A DNA stretch of 53,932 bases from Streptomyces sp. WAC 04229 (lineage in GTDB: Bacteria; Actinomycetota; Actinomycetes; Streptomycetales; Streptomycetaceae), in the NCBI RefSeq assembly GCF_003947455.1, contig NZ_QHJH01000034.1, forward strand, positions 1 through 53,932, given 5' to 3'. The position numbers and the translations under genes are program-made. Shown here piece by piece: positions 22,400 to 29,756 of the stretch. The notes under the pieces were generated by a model. That model did not search any database and was not told the origin of the DNA. It was given only the letters and a program-made list of their open reading frames with translations. How positions within the stretch are numbered: position 1 is the stretch's first letter; the number at the start of each line of letters is the position of its first letter.

Positions 22400-22433
22400 C
22401 GCTCCGGCCACCCCTGCGGGGAGGGCCGGAGCG
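22400..22433 (-). terminator. acylphosphatase gene terminator hairpin
   Basis: A perfect 10-bp stem between 22400-22409 and 22424-22433 with a 14-nt loop, 31 bp past the acyP stop. The gap 22084-22463 otherwise holds an AT-richer stretch (22150-22260) that probably contains the promoter of the coiled-coil gene; I see no further gene. Confidence 0.65.
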
Positions 22434-22463
22434 GGCATCGGGGAGATCTCGGACGGCGCGGTG

Positions 22464-22745
22464 TCAGCGGATGGCGAAGCCGTCGTAGCCGCCGCGAGGT
22501 GTGTCCCAGATCTCGGTGACGCCGTCCACGCGTCCGGGCGTGTCGTCGCCGTGCAGCCAGTCGAGGAGCCCTTCGCAGCGCTCCCGCGGGCCCTCGGCGA
22601 CGACCTGGACGCGGCCGTCGGCCAGATTGAGAGCAAAACCACTCATGCCGCCGAGTTCCAGCGCCCTGGCCCGCGTGAACCAGCGGAAACCGACGCCCTG
22701 GACCTGTCCGCGCACCCACGCGACCAGTCGTACATCCTCGCTCAT
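22464..22745 (-). CDS. acyP: acylphosphatase
   Basis: Small cytosolic enzyme that hydrolyses acyl phosphates such as acetyl phosphate. The 93-aa length is standard. It has the phosphate-binding loop [14 protein letters not shown], with the catalytic Arg in VGFR, and the catalytic Asn in [17 protein letters not shown]. The C-terminus GGYDGFAIR matches the family ending. It is divergent from the CAP-domain gene and lies upstream of smc, a position conserved in actinobacteria as far as I recall. Confidence 0.93.
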   Translation of the reverse strand: MSEDVRLVAWVRGQVQGVGFRWFTRARALELGGMSGFALNLADGRVQVVAEGPRERCEGLLDWLHGDDTPGRVDGVTEIWDTPRGGYDGFAIR

Positions 22746-22833
22746 GACTGCAACCTAACCAGTCAATGTCCCGCCGGACACTTCACCCCCTCGCGCCATG
22801 CGGTACCGTCCCGGTCCAATGAATCTCACCTGA

Positions 22834-22855
22834 AACTCACTCGAAGGTGTGAGTT
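22834..22855. promoter_or_regulatory. inverted repeat upstream of the CAP-domain gene
   Basis: AACTCAC at 22834-22840 and GTGAGTT at 22849-22855 form a perfect 7-bp inverted repeat with an 8-bp spacer. A further CTCAC lies just upstream at 22825-22829. It sits in the 167-bp divergent gap between acyP and the gene at 22913, a plausible operator position. The regulator is unknown. Confidence 0.4.
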
Positions 22856-22912
22856 CGGTGTTGATCGTGAGGACGCGTCGCCCAAGACGGCGAGGACGAG
22901 GAAGGCCAGGAC

Positions 22913-24076
22913 ATGGGACGCCACCGACGCTCCGCCGCCGGCCGCGCCGCCACGGGCCGCGCCACGGGGGACCACCAGCCGGACGGTGCGGCGGGACGCG
23001 ACGCGCGGACGCCGGACGCGGGCGACCGCCCGACCATGGGGATCGCGCCCTACCTGAACCCCGAGGCGTACGCCGAGGCCCGCGCCAGGAGCGACGCCTA
23101 CCTGTACGCGGACGACCCCGAAGGCGAGGGCCCGCAGGCCGGCCGCACGGTCGCCTTCCCCAGTGACGGATACGCCACCGAGGGCGGCCCGCAGCCCGCG
23201 GGAGGCCACCGCAGGCGCCGGAAGAAGGCCGCCACCCCGGTCCGCACCGGGCTGCTCGGTGTCTCCGCCGCAGTCGCCATAGGCACCGTGGCGGTGGCCA
23301 CGGGCGCGGTGCCCGGCCTCGACAACTACCGGATCGGCGGCGGCAGCGGCGGGGGCGACCGGGTGCAGGCCCAGGACACCCCGACGAACAGCCCGAGCGA
23401 GCAGGGCGGCACCTCCGGCAGCGCCGACACCGGCCGCGGCGGCGACGGCTCCACGAGCCGCGGCACCGACCGGTCCTCGTCGCCGTCGTCGCCCTCCGGG
23501 TCCGCGTCGTCCAAGGACACCCCGTCCCCCGCACCGTCCTCGACCTCCCCCTCGGCCTCGAAGCCGGCGGCCCCGGCCGAGACCCCGTCGAAGACGAAGA
23601 AGCCGAGGACGACGCCGAGCGCCGAGCCCGAGCCCGCGCCCTCGCGCCCGGCCGCCGAGGAGCCCGCGCCGCCCAGCGCGCCGGCCGCCGTGTCGGAGGA
23701 GTCCGTCGCCGAGGCCCAGGTGCTCAAGCTGGTCAACGACGAGCGGGCCAAGGTGGGCTGCAGCCCGGTGGCCGCGAACAGCGCCCTGCGCGAACTGGCC
23801 GAGGGTTTCAGCAAGGCCATGGCCACGGAGGGCTTCTTCGACCACACCGACCCCGGCGGCGCGACCCCGTGGGACCGGGCGGCGGCGGCCGGCATCAGCA
23901 ACCTCGGCGGCGAGAACATAGCCCGCGGCCAGAGCGACGCCCAGGCCGTGATGGACGCCTGGATGGACAGCCCCGGCCACCGCGCCAACATACTGAACTG
24001 CGACTTCCAGACCCTCGGCGTCGGAGTCCACTTCGGCTCCGGCGGACCGTGGTGGACGCAGAACTTCGGCTACTGA
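22913..24076 (+). CDS. membrane-anchored CAP/SCP-domain extracellular protein
   Basis: A 387-aa protein in three parts. The cytoplasmic N-terminus of about 100 residues is rich in Arg and Gly and includes MGIAPYLNPEAYAEARARSD. One membrane helix follows at about 110-131 (TGLLGVSAAVAIGTVAVATG). A Ser/Thr/Pro-rich linker of about 130 residues precedes a C-terminal CAP domain. The domain starts VLKLVNDERAKVGCSPVAAN and has the family residues in FDHTDPGG, GGENIARGQ and SPGHRANILNC, ending WWTQNFGY. Such proteins are secreted and stable; their biochemical role in bacteria is mostly unknown. The ATG follows GAGGAAGG-type purines. The long N-terminal tail is unusual for simple secreted CAP proteins. 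Confidence 0.82.
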   Translation: MGRHRRSAAGRAATGRATGDHQPDGAAGRDARTPDAGDRPTMGIAPYLNPEAYAEARARSDAYLYADDPEGEGPQAGRTVAFPSDGYATEGGPQPAGGHRRRRKKAATPVRTGLLGVSAAVAIGTVAVATGAVPGLDNYRIGGGSGGGDRVQAQDTPTNSPSEQGGTSGSADTGRGGDGSTSRGTDRSSSPSSPSGSASSKDTPSPAPSSTSPSASKPAAPAETPSKTKKPRTTPSAEPEPAPSRPAAEEPAPPSAPAAVSEESVAEAQVLKLVNDERAKVGCSPVAANSALRELAEGFSKAMATEGFFDHTDPGGATPWDRAAAAGISNLGGENIARGQSDAQAVMDAWMDSPGHRANILNCDFQTLGVGVHFGSGGPWWTQNFGY

Positions 24077-24148
24077 CCGCCACCAGCCCCGCTGTGCCCC
24101 ACGCAGCGCACTCTGCGGGACAGCGCTGTGCTCACGTACGCTTGGTGC

Positions 24149-24553
24149 ATGTCGACCACGCAGGAGCGCGCGGCTGAGCAGGAGCCGGCGTACGACGTGT
24201 TCGCCCGGGGCTGTCCCTCGCGCGGCACGCTGGAGCACGTCACCGGGCGCTGGGGTGCGCTGACGCTCGGCGCGCTGTCCGAGGGTTCTCTCCGGTTCAA
24301 CGAGCTGCGCCGCCGTGTCGACGGCGTCAGCGAGAAGATGCTGGCCCAGACCCTGCACGCGCTGGAGCGCGACGGTCTGGTGCACCGCGAGGCGCAGCAC
24401 ACCAACCCGCCCCGCGTGGACTACGAACTCACGGCCTCGGGCCGCGAGGTGGCGCAGCGGCTGATCGCGCTCATCCAGTGCCTGGAGGGGCGGATGGACG
24501 AGGTCCTGGCGTCGCGCGAGCGCTACGACACGCAGCGGATGCCTACGGCGTGA
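24149..24553 (+). CDS. HxlR-family winged-helix regulator
   Basis: A 134-aa transcription factor of the HxlR/MarR group. The family start [20 protein letters not shown] is followed by the winged-helix core ([20 protein letters not shown] as recognition helix) and the wing [11 protein letters not shown]. The single N-terminal Cys next to the helix is where many HxlR proteins sense electrophiles or redox state. There is no ribosome site, and a TACGCT hexamer ends 6 bp before the ATG, so the mRNA may be leaderless. Its target is not obvious, since both neighbours are convergent or distant. Its last 11 bp overlap the end of mutM on the other strand. Confidence 0.88.
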   Translation: MSTTQERAAEQEPAYDVFARGCPSRGTLEHVTGRWGALTLGALSEGSLRFNELRRRVDGVSEKMLAQTLHALERDGLVHREAQHTNPPRVDYELTASGREVAQRLIALIQCLEGRMDEVLASRERYDTQRMPTA

Positions 24554-25403
24554 CCCTGGGCGGTCGCTGGCACTTCGGGCAGAAGTAGCTGGAGCGGTTC
24601 ATCCAGGGCCGGCGGCGCATGGGTGTGGCGCATCGGCGGCAGGGCAGGCCCTCGCGGCCGTACGCGTCGAGCGAGCGGTCGAAGTAGCCGGACTCGCCGT
24701 TGACGTTGACGTACAGGCTGTCGAAGCTGGTGCCGCCCACCGCGAGGGCCGCGTTCATCACGTCCCGGACATGACCGAGGAGTTCCGCGGTGCGGGGGCG
24801 GGTGAAGGTGGCCGTGGGGCGTTCGTAGTGCAGCCGGGAGCGCCACAGCGCCTCGTCGGCGTAGATGTTGCCGACGCCGCTGATCAAGGACTGGTCGAGC
24901 AGGGCCCGTTTGATCGTGGTGCGCTTGCGGCGCAGGGCGAGGTGGAAGGCCTCGTCGTCGAAGAGGGGGTCCAGCGGGTCGCGGGCGATGTGCGCGATGA
25001 CGTCGGGCAGGCCGTCGGGGGACGTGTCGTGCAGCGACAGGCCGCCGAAGGTGCGCTGGTCGACGAAGCGGAGTTCGGTGGAGAGGTCGTCGGCGAAGCG
25101 GACGCGGATGCGCAGGTGCTTCTCGGCCGGTGCCTCGTGCGGCTGGACCAGCAGCTGGCCGCTCATGCCGAGGTGGGCCAGGACCGCCTGGCCGGTGTCC
25201 GCCAGCGGCAGCCACAGGTACTTGCCGCGCCGGGCGGCGGTACCGAAGCGGTGCCCCTTCAGCCGGTGGGCGAAGTCGTCGGGGCCGGCGATGTGCCGGC
25301 GTACGGCGCGCGGGTGCAGTACCTCGGCGTCGGCGACGGTGCGGTGGGCGACCCAGCGCTCCAGGCCGCGCCGGACGACCTCCACCTCGGGCAACTCGGG
25401 CAT
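24543..25403 (-). CDS. mutM: formamidopyrimidine-DNA glycosylase MutM (Fpg)
   Basis: Base-excision repair enzyme that removes 8-oxoguanine and other oxidised purines. The 286-aa product starts [14 protein letters not shown], with the catalytic Pro2 and Glu3 exposed after Met removal. It has the beta-loop lysine in [10 protein letters not shown], the helix-two-turn-helix [14 protein letters not shown] and a C-terminal zinc finger with two CxxC pairs (CRRCATPM and CPKCQRPP). All functional residues are present. The frame remains open 65 codons upstream, but Pro2 fixes the start at 25401-25403. It is separated from rnc by a strong hairpin. Confidence 0.95.
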   Translation of the reverse strand: MPELPEVEVVRRGLERWVAHRTVADAEVLHPRAVRRHIAGPDDFAHRLKGHRFGTAARRGKYLWLPLADTGQAVLAHLGMSGQLLVQPHEAPAEKHLRIRVRFADDLSTELRFVDQRTFGGLSLHDTSPDGLPDVIAHIARDPLDPLFDDEAFHLALRRKRTTIKRALLDQSLISGVGNIYADEALWRSRLHYERPTATFTRPRTAELLGHVRDVMNAALAVGGTSFDSLYVNVNGESGYFDRSLDAYGREGLPCRRCATPMRRRPWMNRSSYFCPKCQRPPRVTP

Positions 25404-25453
25404 GGGATCCCCTCGGGCGGCCCGGCGGGCCGGGCCGGTGGTCGGACGACGAG

Positions 25454-25489
25454 CCGAACGCCCGCCCCGGAGGTGGGGCGGGCGTTCGG
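25454..25489 (-). terminator. rnc terminator hairpin
   Basis: A perfect 15-bp stem, 25454-25468 with 25475-25489, and a 6-nt loop, 16 bp beyond the rnc stop. It separates the rpmF-rnc unit from mutM. Confidence 0.75.
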
Positions 25490-25504
25490 GCCGTGCGGTG
25501 ATGG

Positions 25505-26323
25505 TCAGGCGGAGGCGGACGCCTCGTCGGGGTCCACGTCGACGGCGTTCGCCGTCGCCTTGGCACGCTCGTCCGCCGCGGCCCGGATGGACCGCCACGC
25601 GGATTCCGCGGCCTGCTGCTCCGCCTCCTTCTTGCTGCGGCCGGTGCCGGTGCCGTACGAGACGCCTCCGACGCGGGCGGCAGCAGTGAAGGTCTTCTCG
25701 TGGTCGGGGCCGGTCTCCGTGACCAGGTACTCGGGGACACCGAGTCCTTCGGTCGCGGTGAGTTCCTGGAGGCTGGTCTTCCAGTCCAGGCCGGCACCGA
25801 GGTTGGAGGACTTCTCGATCAGCGGGTCGAACAGGCGGTGCACCAGTTCGGAGGCCGCGTCGAGGCCCTGGTCGAGATAGACCGCGCCGATCACCGCTTC
25901 GAGGGTGTCGGCGAGGATGGACGCCTTGTCCCGGCCGCCCGTGCCCTCTTCACCTCGGCCGAGCCGGATGAAGGAGCCCAGTTCGAGCCCGCGGCCCACT
26001 TCCGCCAGCGCACGCGAGTTGACCACCGCGGCCCGCAGCTTGGCCAGCTGGCCTTCGGGCAGGTCGGGGTGGGTGCGGTACAGCGTGTCCGTGACGACGA
26101 GGCCGAGGACGGAGTCACCGAGGAACTCCAGCCGCTCGTTCGTCGGCAGACCGCCGTTCTCGTACGCGTAGGAACGGTGGGTCAGTGCACGCACCAGAAG
26201 GGCGGACTCGAGCCGGTAGCCGAGCCGCCCTTCCAGAAGCGTGTGGGACGAGGCCTGGGTGTCCGCCTTCTTCTTGGCGGGTGGGTCCGCCTTGGCGTCT
26301 TCCGCCTTCTTGGGGACTGACAC
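25505..26323 (-). CDS. rnc: ribonuclease III (AbsB)
   Basis: Double-stranded RNA endonuclease that processes rRNA precursors and structured mRNAs. In S. coelicolor it is also AbsB, a global regulator of antibiotic production. The product is 272 aa from the GTG at 26321-26323. After a Lys/Ala-rich start, the catalytic domain has the signature [10 protein letters not shown] at 62-71 and the second acidic site in [18 protein letters not shown]-terminal dsRNA-binding domain follows ([15 protein letters not shown] to [12 protein letters not shown]). The tail is acidic. GAGAGG lies just upstream, and rpmF ends 19 bp before it. Confidence 0.95.
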   Translation of the reverse strand: MSVPKKAEDAKADPPAKKKADTQASSHTLLEGRLGYRLESALLVRALTHRSYAYENGGLPTNERLEFLGDSVLGLVVTDTLYRTHPDLPEGQLAKLRAAVVNSRALAEVGRGLELGSFIRLGRGEEGTGGRDKASILADTLEAVIGAVYLDQGLDAASELVHRLFDPLIEKSSNLGAGLDWKTSLQELTATEGLGVPEYLVTETGPDHEKTFTAAARVGGVSYGTGTGRSKKEAEQQAAESAWRSIRAAADERAKATANAVDVDPDEASASA

Positions 26324-26342
26324 AGTGCCTCTCACCAGCCGC

Positions 26343-26516
26343 TCAGACCTCGAGGACCTGGCGCTTGTTGTAAGTGCCGCAAGACGGGCACGCGATGTGC
26401 TGCTGCTTGGGCTCGTGGCAGCGCTCGCACGCAACCAGGGTGGGGACCGCAGCCTTCCACTGCGACCGGCGGTGGCGCGTGTTGCTGCGCGACATCTTCC
26501 GCTTCGGAACAGCCAC
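26343..26516 (-). CDS. rpmF: ribosomal protein bL32 (zinc-binding form)
   Basis: Large-subunit protein of 57 aa, starting at a GTG with AGGAGA upstream and beginning [19 protein letters not shown]. Two CxxC pairs (CERC and CPSC) show the zinc-containing C+ form rather than the zinc-independent paralogue that Streptomyces induces on zinc starvation. It lies 2 bp after the DUF177 gene and just before rnc, the conserved bacterial order. Confidence 0.96.
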   Translation of the reverse strand: MAVPKRKMSRSNTRHRRSQWKAAVPTLVACERCHEPKQQHIACPSCGTYNKRQVLEV

Positions 26517-26518
26517 GG

Positions 26519-27172
26519 CTACTTCTCCTGCTTCTCGGCGGCGTCCGCGGAATCTGGCCCGTCGCCGCTCATCTCGTCCTTCTCGCCGTCTCCGAGTGAA
26601 CCGGCGAGTCCCTGCAAAGCCGCCCAACGAATGTCGACGGCGTCGTGGTGGTGGTCCGGGTCGTCCGCCAGGCGTGCTCCGCACTCGGAACACAGACCCG
26701 GGCAGTCCTCCCGGCACACCGGCTGCATCGGCAGTGCGAGCACCACCGCGTCGCGCAGCACGGGTTCGAGGCCGATCAGGCCGTCCTCGACGAAGAACCT
26801 GTCCTCGTCGTCCTCGGCGTCGTCGCCCGGTTCCGCCGCAGGGCGGCCCCGGTCGTCGGCGTCAGGGTACGAGAACAACTCCTGGAAGTCCGCTACGAGC
26901 TGCTGCTCAAGCGGCTCCAGACACCTTACGCACTCCCCCTCGGCCGTGGCACGGGCGGTGCCTGTGACGAGCACCCCTTCCATGACCGACTCGAGTCGGA
27001 GATCGAGTTCCACCGACGCGCCTTCCGGCACTCCGATGACTCCCTGGACACCGAAGTCCTTGGGAGCGTCGACCGTGCGGGTCAGGCGCTGGAGCGCACC
27101 GGGCCGCCGTCCCAGCTCGTGTGTGTCGAACACGAGAGGGTCGCGGTGGTCGAGGCGCGCGTTCAGAACCAT
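26519..27172 (-). CDS. DUF177 / YceD-family protein (predicted 23S rRNA accumulation protein)
   Basis: A 217-aa protein upstream of rpmF, the position where YceD-type proteins are found in most bacteria. The family is linked to 23S rRNA accumulation. The N-terminal part is a beta-rich domain ([20 protein letters not shown]). The centre has the conserved [12 protein letters not shown] motif. The C-terminal part has a Cys-rich [12 protein letters not shown] that may bind zinc, then an acidic tail. The ATG at 27170-27172 has AGGA immediately before it, closer than ideal, yet no other in-frame start is better. Co-transcribed with rpmF and rnc. Confidence 0.85.
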   Translation of the reverse strand: MVLNARLDHRDPLVFDTHELGRRPGALQRLTRTVDAPKDFGVQGVIGVPEGASVELDLRLESVMEGVLVTGTARATAEGECVRCLEPLEQQLVADFQELFSYPDADDRGRPAAEPGDDAEDDEDRFFVEDGLIGLEPVLRDAVVLALPMQPVCREDCPGLCSECGARLADDPDHHHDAVDIRWAALQGLAGSLGDGEKDEMSGDGPDSADAAEKQEK

Positions 27173-27261
27173 TCCTGCTTTCGGTCTTCGTAGCTCGAGG
27201 ATGCCGCCCTGTCATGTTCGAGGGCAGCGGCGATCGCGGACGTACGCACGACCGAAGAGCC

Positions 27262-27291
27262 AGGATACTGGACCATTCGCTCATGGCCCAA
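27262..27291 (-). promoter_or_regulatory. candidate promoter of the DUF177-rpmF-rnc operon
   Basis: On the - strand, -35 TTGGGC (27286-27291) and -10 TATCCT (27262-27267) are 18 bp apart, about 90 bp ahead of the DUF177 start. It sits in the 148-bp gap after the coiled-coil gene. The -10 is good and the -35 weak. Confidence 0.4.
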
Positions 27292-27320
27292 TCCGGACCT
27301 GCGGGACCCGTGGGACGGCC

Positions 27321-28433
27321 CTAGACTCCGCGGCCCTGCTCGTAGGCCCGCAGCTGTTCGGCGCTGATCATGCTGGTGTCGAAGAGGCTGGTCTCGTCCA
27401 GCGCCTGCGGCTGGACCTGCGGGGGCTGCTGCGGTTGCTGGGGCTGGGCGTAGCCGTGCTGGGGGTCGTAGGGCTGCTGCTGGGCGTCGTAGCCCTGGTA
27501 GGCATACGGGTCGCCGGGCTGCGGCTGGTAGCCGTACGGGTCCTGACCGGAGCCGTAGGCCTGCTGGTAGGCGGCGTACGGATCGGGCTGCTGCTGCGCG
27601 TAGCCGTAGGCCGGCTCCTGCGTGGGCATGTCCGGCACGGCCTGGGCCGGGATCTGTGCCGCGGCCGGCTGCGGCTCGCCGTACTCGGGCTGCCGGGGCT
27701 GCTCGGCGGGGGCGTCCGACAGGGCCGCGAGTCCGGCCAGGTAGTCGGCGTCGCTGGAGTGCTGGACGGTGGTGGAGTCGTCGGCGAGGGCGCCGAGGTC
27801 GTCGGTGGCGATCCGGCCGTGCAGCTTCTGGCGGCCCCGGCCGACCGCCTCCAGGGTCTTGGCCAGCACCGCCTCGAAGGCGCCGAGCTTGGTGTCGACG
27901 TAGGCGTCGGCGTCGCGGCGCAGGGTCTCCGGGTCGTGGCTGCGCTCGGGGGCGTCCTCGTCCTCGTAGCCGTTCTCGTCGAGGCCGGGGCCGGTGCCGA
28001 GCAGCTTCTCGCGGCCGCGGCCCACCGAGCCGAGGGTCTTGGTGAGGACGACCTCGAAGTTGGCGAGCTTGGAGTCGACGTAGTCGTCGGCCTCGGCGCG
28101 GACCTCCTCGGCCTCCTGGCGGGCCTCGGCGAGGATCCGGTCGGCCTCCGCCTGGGAGCGGCGGGCGACCTCGGTGTCGGCGATCAGGGAGCCCCGCTCG
28201 GCGTGCGCGGTCTCGATGATCCGGTCGGCCTCCTGGCGGGCCTGCGCGACCATCTGCTCCCGGCCGCCGAGCAGTTCCTGGGCCTGGGCGAGCGAGCCGG
28301 GCAGCTCGGCGCGCAGCTCCTCCAGTGTGGCGAGCAGTTCCGCGCGGTTGACCACGCACGAGGCCGACATGGGCATGGCGCGGGCCCCGGAGACCATCGC
28401 GGTGATCTCGTCGAGCTTCTTCTGGACGTCCAC
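27321..28433 (-). CDS. DivIVA/SepIVA-like coiled-coil cell-envelope protein
   Basis: A 370-aa protein with a GTG start. The first part (about 1-60) is helical, with NRAELLATLEELRAELPGSL. A charged coiled coil follows (about 60-125, ARQEADRIIETAHAERG), of the type seen in DivIVA and SepIVA. It contains two copies of a YVDSKLANFEVVLTKTLGSV-like segment (about 125 and 183). The last 130 residues are low-complexity Gln/Pro/Tyr/Gly. Position next to coaD, DUF177 and rnc matches mycobacterial SepIVA, an envelope-growth and division protein, so I infer the same family; the role in hyphae is not established here. No membrane helix is visible. Confidence 0.75.
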   Translation of the reverse strand: MDVQKKLDEITAMVSGARAMPMSASCVVNRAELLATLEELRAELPGSLAQAQELLGGREQMVAQARQEADRIIETAHAERGSLIADTEVARRSQAEADRILAEARQEAEEVRAEADDYVDSKLANFEVVLTKTLGSVGRGREKLLGTGPGLDENGYEDEDAPERSHDPETLRRDADAYVDTKLGAFEAVLAKTLEAVGRGRQKLHGRIATDDLGALADDSTTVQHSSDADYLAGLAALSDAPAEQPRQPEYGEPQPAAAQIPAQAVPDMPTQEPAYGYAQQQPDPYAAYQQAYGSGQDPYGYQPQPGDPYAYQGYDAQQQPYDPQHGYAQPQQPQQPPQVQPQALDETSLFDTSMISAEQLRAYEQGRGV

Positions 28434-28554
28434 CGTGTGCTCGCCACTCTCTACAGCTGTGTTGGAGACGGACGGGACGACTGTACGACCCTGGGGTGTC
28501 CCGGGGACACCGGGTGACGGATTGTCAGTCTCCGGAGGCGGTACGGCGGGCGGT

Positions 28555-29034
28555 TCAGTGCTTCTTCAGGCGCTCGGAGAGGACGTCGAGGACCAGCGGC
28601 GGCACCAGGTGGGACACGTCGCCGCCCCAGGTCGCGACCTCCTTGACCAGGGAGGACGACAGGAAGCTGTAGGTGGGGTTGGTGGGGATGAAGAGGGTCT
28701 CCACGCCCGAGAGGCCGTTGTTCATCTGGGCCATCTGCAGTTCGTAGTCGAAGTCGCTGACCGCGCGCAGGCCCTTGACGATGGCCGGGATGTCGCGCTG
28801 CTTGCAGAAGTCGACGAGGAGGCCGTGGAAGGACTCCACGCGCACGTTGCCGTACTCGGCGGTGACCTGGCGGATGAGGTCGATCCGCTCCTCGATCTCG
28901 AACAGGCCCTTCTTCGCCTGGTTGATCATCACGGCGACGTAGACCTCGTCGTAGAGGCTGGAGGCCCGGCCGATGATGTCGAGGTGTCCGTTGGTGATCG
29001 GGTCGAACGACCCGGGACAGACGGCACGGCGCAC
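28555..29034 (-). CDS. coaD: phosphopantetheine adenylyltransferase CoaD
   Basis: Fourth step of coenzyme A synthesis: transfers AMP from ATP to 4'-phosphopantetheine to give dephospho-CoA. The 159-aa product starts at a GTG with GAGGG upstream. It has the nucleotidyl-transferase motif PGSFDPITNGH, with TNGH at 14-17, the central KGLRAVSDFDYELQMAQMN and the second nucleotide loop YSFLSSSLVKEVA. The frame is open far upstream through rsmD in another register; the start is fixed by the family length. It lies 26 bp behind rsmD. Confidence 0.95.
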   Translation of the reverse strand: MRRAVCPGSFDPITNGHLDIIGRASSLYDEVYVAVMINQAKKGLFEIEERIDLIRQVTAEYGNVRVESFHGLLVDFCKQRDIPAIVKGLRAVSDFDYELQMAQMNNGLSGVETLFIPTNPTYSFLSSSLVKEVATWGGDVSHLVPPLVLDVLSERLKKH

Positions 29035-29060
29035 TTGAATTCCCTCGCTCTCCGGTCCGG

Positions 29061-29648
29061 TCATCGTGCGTCTTCGCACGTAGAGGCGGCGCGACCGTAC
29101 CAAAACGTTCCCTCGCCGTAGCGGCGGGCACGGATCGCCTCGAAGCCGTCCGGCCAGCCGAATTCCCCGCCTCTGGTGCTGCGCTCCACGGTGACGAGCG
29201 CTTCCCCGGCGAGCCAGCCTTCCGTACGGAGTGTGAGCAGGATCTCCCGAAGATCGTCGTCCGAGACGGCGTACGGCGGGTCCAGGAAGACGATGTCGTA
29301 CGGCTCCCCGGGGGCGGGGGTGCGGATGGTCTGCTCCGCCTTGCCCGCCCGGACCTCGGCGCCGGGCAGGCCGAGCGCCTTGACGTTCTCCCGGACGGTG
29401 CGGACGGCGCGGGCGTCGGCCTCGACGAGCAGGACGTGTCCCGCGCCCCGGGACAGCGCCTCCAGGCCGACGGCGCCGGAACCGGCGTACAGGTCGAGGA
29501 CGCGCTCGCCGTCCAGCGGGCCGCCGAGCAGGGACTGCCACGTGGAGAAGAGCCCCTCGCGCGCGCGGTCGGAGGTGGGGCGGGTGCCGGTTCCCTGCGG
29601 GACGGCCAGGCGGCGTCCGCCGGCCTTGCCGGCGATCACTCGGGTCAT
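29061..29648 (-). CDS. rsmD: 16S rRNA (guanine966-N2)-methyltransferase RsmD
   Basis: Methylates G966 of 16S rRNA during 30S assembly. The 195-aa product opens MTRVIAGKAGGRRLAVPQGT. It has SAM motif I in LDLYAGSGAVGLEALSRGA (51-69) and the N-methyltransferase catalytic motif DPPY at 123-126. Its pairing with coaD is a widely conserved bacterial arrangement. Confidence 0.94.
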   Translation of the reverse strand: MTRVIAGKAGGRRLAVPQGTGTRPTSDRAREGLFSTWQSLLGGPLDGERVLDLYAGSGAVGLEALSRGAGHVLLVEADARAVRTVRENVKALGLPGAEVRAGKAEQTIRTPAPGEPYDIVFLDPPYAVSDDDLREILLTLRTEGWLAGEALVTVERSTRGGEFGWPDGFEAIRARRYGEGTFWYGRAASTCEDAR

Positions 29649-29756
29649 CTGAGGTCCTTGGTTGTGAGCGACTCTACGTCCAGTGTGGCTGGTCGCGCCC
29701 ACGCGGCGGGAGCCGCACATCGGCACAGCCCCGCGCCGACCCCGGGTGGGTGGTGC

